Source of the DNA: Trichomonas vaginalis G3
Lineage: Eukaryota; Parabasalia; Trichomonadida; Trichomonadidae
NCBI RefSeq assembly: GCF_026262505.1
Contig: NC_067208.1
Coordinates: 12,037,962-12,101,961 of the forward strand
Length of the DNA: 64,000 bases
Direction: 5' to 3'
Positions 59,897-64,000 of the stretch are shown here, one piece after another. The first letter of the stretch is position 1, and every line of letters begins with the position of its first letter. Under the pieces are notes generated by a model that saw only the letters and a program-made list of their open reading frames with translations, was not told where the DNA came from and did not search any database. The translations under genes were made by a program, and so were the position numbers.

Positions 59897-61072
59897 ATGA
59901 CTCTTCAAAGCGCATTAGAGCAAATTGAAGAGCAATTAGAGATCAACGAACGAATAGAGAAGGAAATAGCCCAAAAGAGGATAGAATTTGCAGAAGAGAA
60001 AGCAAAGATTTCTCTCACTGAAATGAATTTTGATGATAGCGAAATATTCAATCAATTAGACGCCGAATATAAGGATCTATATAACGAACTTTCAAATAAA
60101 ACAAAGAGCTTGGAGTCTGAATATCGAAATCACGAAGAAGAAATAAATAAAATCGTTGAGTCACTGAAATTCCTATACGACAATCAATCAAAGATTAACA
60201 TAGATTATTCACGATCAATTACCGATTCCAAATTATCAAAATGCTCAAATGAAAGAGATGAAAAATATGCCAAACTTCTGGAAGATCAAATAAGTGATCT
60301 TGACGTTATTATACGCCAAGTGAAATCACAAATTAAACAAACCGACAAAGAACTCGGTCATCAAACGGAAATAAGCAATTTAATTCAAGAAAGAGGCGGA
60401 GGAGCTCTCGAAACAGTTAATGAAATCAAATCACTCGAATCTGATGTTAGGAAAATTACAAACAGTTTGGATGACGGAAATAACGAAATTATGAATATTC
60501 AAGAAATTATGGCAAATGATGAGGATGAATACGCAGCACAAATGGAAAAAATAGAATCTTTATACGGATATCAAAAAATCCACAGTGCAATGCGTGGAAT
60601 TTTGCAACAATACAACCAATCTATTTCAGAGAATCAGGAATTCTTAATGAAGCTAGACCGAAACATTTCTAACTCTGAAAATAGATATAAGGTGCTTTCA
60701 AAGCTTCCAAAAAACAATAATTTGCCAAATGAAGAAATTGAAATGGAAACTGATCAGCTAATTAAGAATCTTAAGTTACTTCAGAAAAGAGAATCCAACA
60801 GGATTAAATATTCAAAGGCAGAAATGGAAGAATTAACCGAATTAATCCAAAAAAGTGAAAAGAAGGTCGAGCAGCTGAAATACAGTCTCAGCATTGCACA
60901 GCAGCTTCTAAAAGCAGAGAATAGGGATATGAAGAACGTAGTAAGCAAACAAAAAGAATCAAATTTCGACAGGGAAACGGAAACACTCGCCAGTATTATA
61001 GATTACCGTCTGAAGACCCCTCAGCGCGCTTCGCCAAAGAAGAGTTTAATTCCAAGAAGAACACCAAAATAA
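59897..61072 (+). CDS. Coiled-coil protein (391 aa)
   Basis: Almost entirely helical, Glu/Lys/Gln-rich, with heptad-like spacing from ~1 to 355 (LEQIEEQLEINERIEKEI, EDQISDLDVIIRQVKSQIKQ) and a short basic, Pro-containing tail (LKTPQRASPKKSLIPRRTPK). The family is not recognised. A coiled-coil structural role, perhaps at the cytoskeleton or flagellar base given the SHIPPO gene next door, is only a guess. Confidence 0.75.
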   Translation: MTLQSALEQIEEQLEINERIEKEIAQKRIEFAEEKAKISLTEMNFDDSEIFNQLDAEYKDLYNELSNKTKSLESEYRNHEEEINKIVESLKFLYDNQSKINIDYSRSITDSKLSKCSNERDEKYAKLLEDQISDLDVIIRQVKSQIKQTDKELGHQTEISNLIQERGGGALETVNEIKSLESDVRKITNSLDDGNNEIMNIQEIMANDEDEYAAQMEKIESLYGYQKIHSAMRGILQQYNQSISENQEFLMKLDRNISNSENRYKVLSKLPKNNNLPNEEIEMETDQLIKNLKLLQKRESNRIKYSKAEMEELTELIQKSEKKVEQLKYSLSIAQQLLKAENRDMKNVVSKQKESNFDRETETLASIIDYRLKTPQRASPKKSLIPRRTPK

Positions 61073-61325
61073 TTTTTTTTTATTTGTTTTATTATTAAAC
61101 AGTGTTATTTATTTTCTGATCGCTCATTACAATGTTTACAAAAGTAGCATTGTTTTCAATCACGAATCTTTGATATATCGAAAAATCCATTATATCTTTC
61201 GTTAAACAGTAAATGATTTAGATAGAAAAGAATGAGCTTCAAGGTACCTTTGATTTCAAGATCCTTTCATTCTGATGTAAGGATTAATTATTTGTCATTC
61301 ATCATACGGGAAAGCGACAGATTTT

Positions 61326-62024
61326 ATGAATTTGTATAATTCTCATTCTGCTCGAATTTTTAATTTAAATACAGAAATTTCACCACCACGAACTGTTCAA
61401 ACTGCAAGATCACCTCGTAGACGTCCAAATAAGTTTGCTGACGATAATTTTAATACACAAGACTTAGAATTTGGAAAAAATGGTGTTCATGTAACAATTG
61501 GATCAAGTAGAAAGGAAGAAGAACCATTATCACTATCCCCAGGGCCGGCTGCATATGATACTTTTGATTACGTTAGAACAACACCATGCTTTACTCTGAA
61601 AAGTCGCCCAGAAGTAGATTATTCAACAGATACTAGTGGATGTGATGTTCCCGATCTTCGTCAATATCCAAGAAAACTTGATAGAAAAATCGGCTTAAGA
61701 GTTAATACAGATTTATGGCCTACAAACGATAACCCATTAGCAGCATATGATATACCAGCGCCGTCAACTCCAAAAGTGTCAATTAGAAGTAGAATACCAA
61801 TTCCAGTTAACGATACTCCAGGTCCTGGTCAATATTCTCCACGAACACCTAAAACGCAGTACCAAGCAACATTTCCGAAATTGAGAACGAGAAACGCATT
61901 CGAGTGCCGTTCAGTTTCACCTGGACCTGGACAATATAACATCAACAGATCTCTAATCCGTACAGAAAAATGGAAAGGAGCAATAAGACCAATTAAGAAA
62001 TGGGATTATGGTGAAAATGATTAA
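61326..62024 (+). CDS. SHIPPO/STPGR-repeat flagellar protein
   Basis: 232 residues with sperm-tail PG-rich repeats: LSPGPAAYDT (~77), a degenerate NPLAAYDIPAP (~135), DTPGPGQYSP (~160) and SVSPGPGQYN (~195). Such proteins bind or line axonemal microtubules in flagellates, which fits a flagellated protist. The N-terminal ~60 residues are basic and Arg/Pro-rich. Complete, single exon. Confidence 0.85.
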   Translation: MNLYNSHSARIFNLNTEISPPRTVQTARSPRRRPNKFADDNFNTQDLEFGKNGVHVTIGSSRKEEEPLSLSPGPAAYDTFDYVRTTPCFTLKSRPEVDYSTDTSGCDVPDLRQYPRKLDRKIGLRVNTDLWPTNDNPLAAYDIPAPSTPKVSIRSRIPIPVNDTPGPGQYSPRTPKTQYQATFPKLRTRNAFECRSVSPGPGQYNINRSLIRTEKWKGAIRPIKKWDYGEND

Positions 62025-62438
62025 TTCCATTAATTTGTTAGATTTTTTGTTTGATAAAAATTTTCTTTTATAATGGCCATGCTTTAAACATATATAAACC
62101 TCTTCATGACAAGATTCTGAAATTGTCTCATGCATAAGATCAGTCAAACATAATATTTACGTTGCAAATCCCGAGAAAATTTTTATTTTGTGAAATAACT
62201 TTTTAGGATCATGCAGTAATGATAATTATGAATATTTTCCCTTGCTGCATAAAAATTCGAGTGAGTTTGTAAACATCATAAAAATTTGAGCCACCATGTA
62301 AAGAAAATTGAATGAAATTTTATAAATTTATATGATCGAAATAATTTTACGTATTACATTACTATGCATTTTTCACTCATAATTAATTTGAATGGAACAT
62401 AAAAACGATAGCAGTAATTCGATTTTCAGCTATCTGAA
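62025..62438. other. Intergenic, nothing recognised
   Basis: AT-rich spacer between two plus-strand genes; presumably holds the promoter of the downstream coiled-coil gene. Confidence 0.5.
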
Positions 62439-63620
62439 ATGGCTGATATTCCTGGAAACGAAAAAACAGCTGAGCCAGAAACAGAACTTTCGGATGCAGA
62501 TATTGCAAAACTAGCTAGTGACCTAAAAATTAGTCAGCTAACTCACGAAAACCAAGAATTATCAACAAAATTAAAAGAAATGAGCCAAGAAAAAGACAAA
62601 ATCCAAGAAGAACTCAATAAACTTAGAGAAGAGAAAAATGAGGATATTTCTCTTGAAAATATCGAGGGCTCTCTCAAAGTATTGACTGATGAAAATGCAA
62701 GACTTAATAAGGAAATAACAAGCTTAAAATCTTCATTATCTACTTTCAAAGAAACAACAGAAGCTAACCAAAAAACGACAGAGCAGTATAATAACTTGAA
62801 TAAACAATATTTAAATCTGAAAGAAGATCATAGGTCATTAACTATAGCAAACAATGAGCAAGAAATGCAATTTGTTCAAATTAAGGATGAATTAGCGAAG
62901 GCTAATGAAAAAATTAAACAAAATTCAGTTGTTATAGACGCTTTGAATGGACAACTGTCGATCACTAAGAAAGAACTCCAAGATATAACTGATGAGAACA
63001 AAAATTTACAACAAAAAATTAGTGAATTACAAATCAAAAATAATAATTACGAATTAAAGATATCACAGCTTCAAATAAAAGAGAAAGAACTTTCAGAAAG
63101 CGAAAAGAGATACTTCTACTTAAATAATTCTAATCAAAGGTTAAATGAAGAATATACAAAATTGAAATTCCAATATGAAATTAAAGTAAAAGAGATAATC
63201 TCAACAACCAACTTGTATCAAGAGAAATTATCAGAGAAAGAACAGATAATACATCAATTGAATGACAAACTATACGAAATCAACACTTTGCAACGTGCAC
63301 AATCAAGATCATTTGATAGTAATTCAGTAGTTGTTAACTACACAAAGACTAAGAACCTCGAAAGGAGCTGTAAAACACTTTCAAATCAAGTAGATAATTT
63401 AAAGAAACAAAACACGCGACTTAAAGCTAAACTTAACTCATCAGATAGTCTAAAGAAACAAGTTCTTATTAAGGAGCATGAAAATGCCCAGTTACAAGAA
63501 GAATATTCTCGATTTAAGAATACAGCTTATAAAGATATAGCTAGACTCCAAGAAAATACTAGAATAGAGAGAAATCAGTATGAACAAAAGATTCAAGCAT
63601 TAACTAGTCCTAGGAAATAA
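62439..63620 (+). CDS. Coiled-coil protein (393 aa)
   Basis: Helical throughout from ~20 to 385 with heptad-like pattern (TKLKEMSQEKDKIQEELNKL, NKNLQQKISELQIKNNNYE). Acidic N-terminus MADIPGNEKTAEPETELSDA; short basic C-terminus ending TSPRK. The family is not recognised. Lys/Glu/Gln/Asn-rich, without Pro in the coil. Structural role likely, partner unknown. Confidence 0.75.
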   Translation: MADIPGNEKTAEPETELSDADIAKLASDLKISQLTHENQELSTKLKEMSQEKDKIQEELNKLREEKNEDISLENIEGSLKVLTDENARLNKEITSLKSSLSTFKETTEANQKTTEQYNNLNKQYLNLKEDHRSLTIANNEQEMQFVQIKDELAKANEKIKQNSVVIDALNGQLSITKKELQDITDENKNLQQKISELQIKNNNYELKISQLQIKEKELSESEKRYFYLNNSNQRLNEEYTKLKFQYEIKVKEIISTTNLYQEKLSEKEQIIHQLNDKLYEINTLQRAQSRSFDSNSVVVNYTKTKNLERSCKTLSNQVDNLKKQNTRLKAKLNSSDSLKKQVLIKEHENAQLQEEYSRFKNTAYKDIARLQENTRIERNQYEQKIQALTSPRK

Positions 63621-63805
63621 GATTATTACTTCTATATTATTTTTTTGTAAATTGTTTTATAAATAAAACGTATACTAAGGTTTGTGATATACTAAGTTTT
63701 TGGTTCTGTATTTGATACTCTTTTTTTTAAAAAAAAAATATCTTTTTGAAAATTGACAAACATTTATTAGATAATATCGCTATTATGAAAAAATAAAGTA
63801 AATAA

Positions 63806-64000
63806 TTAAAAAGAAATATCGGAGCTATCATCTGAATCCTCGGGGCTTGAGGAATATTCGGAATTTGAATTTGAAAGCATTGCTGATACTTCTTGTATAT
63901 CGCTTAACGTAAGACAACTTTCCATCTCTTTAAGCAGATAGTTAGTCAGCTTCATATTTTTACTTTTTGCTGCATGATGTAGTAAACAAGTACGATCATC
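63806..64000 (-). CDS. C-terminal end of an ankyrin-like protein (runs off the window)
   Basis: 64 codons open to the window edge, then TAA at 63808-63806. The visible start DDRTCLLHHAAKSKNMKLTN looks like the first half of an ankyrin repeat, followed by YLLKEMESC and an acidic Ser-rich tail (SEYSSSPEDSDDSSDISF). The gene begins beyond 64000, so its length and start are unknown. Confidence 0.55.
   Translation of the reverse strand, partial: DDRTCLLHHAAKSKNMKLTNYLLKEMESCLTLSDIQEVSAMLSNSNSEYSSSPEDSDDSSDISF

Noticed and set aside
1-64000. CRISPR array, rRNA genes or bacterial operon signals
   Set aside because: None seen; the regular repeats are the ankyrin minisatellite and the fibre-gene repeat, and the gene content is eukaryotic.

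Overview
The window looks like nuclear DNA of a parabasalid protist (Trichomonas/Tritrichomonas group). The DNA is AT-rich and the recognisable host genes are short and unspliced. DUF3447-type ankyrin proteins, a BTB/discoidin protein, a SHIPPO-repeat flagellar protein, a DD34D mariner and a large Maverick (Polinton) sit side by side, and some start codons carry an upstream TCAYW initiator-like motif. Nothing in the sequence fixes the species.

Layout. 0.2-8.5 kb is a host gene cluster: a ubiquitin protease with one in-frame stop (-), a RAD51-paralogue-like ATPase (-), ribosomal protein eL18 (+), a TM2-domain membrane protein (+), a BTB-discoidin protein (+), ribosomal protein eS27 (-) and a C3Hc3H zinc-finger protein (-). 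8.5-12.3 kb is gene-poor and holds tRNA-like/SINE-like sequences, hairpin repeats and a pair of inverted ends. 12.0-42.7 kb is a large inverted duplication. Each arm carries a 282-codon ankyrin-family open frame (4 residue differences between arms), then nine short ankyrin modules separated by a minisatellite of about 37 bp, then the same stop. The left arm is split by a 17,174-bp Maverick (16061-33234) with 300-bp terminal inverted repeats and a 6-bp target duplication; the matching position in the right arm is empty.

Between the arms are an FYR-domain gene relic and a long Ser/Glu-rich gene spread over three reading frames. From 43 kb host genes resume: a Pro-rich protein with a RUN-like C-terminus, an ankyrin relic, an apparently intact mariner lodged in the 3' end of a surface-protein gene, a DUF3447 ankyrin gene, a protein with a possible SGF29-like Tudor region, a type I membrane protein, a broken ankyrin gene, two coiled-coil proteins, a SHIPPO protein, and the tail of another ankyrin-like gene at the right edge.

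The Maverick carries the parts expected of its family (protein-primed DNA polymerase B, integrase, A32-like packaging ATPase, capsid-like gene region, small virion-like proteins) plus a phage-type tail-fibre/collar protein. It looks young and nearly whole, with about two broken frames and one SINE-like insertion. The most unusual structures are the minisatellite-interrupted ankyrin arrays, the inverted duplication with filled and empty Maverick sites, the tail-fibre-like protein, and an HNH-like zinc motif inside the polymerase.
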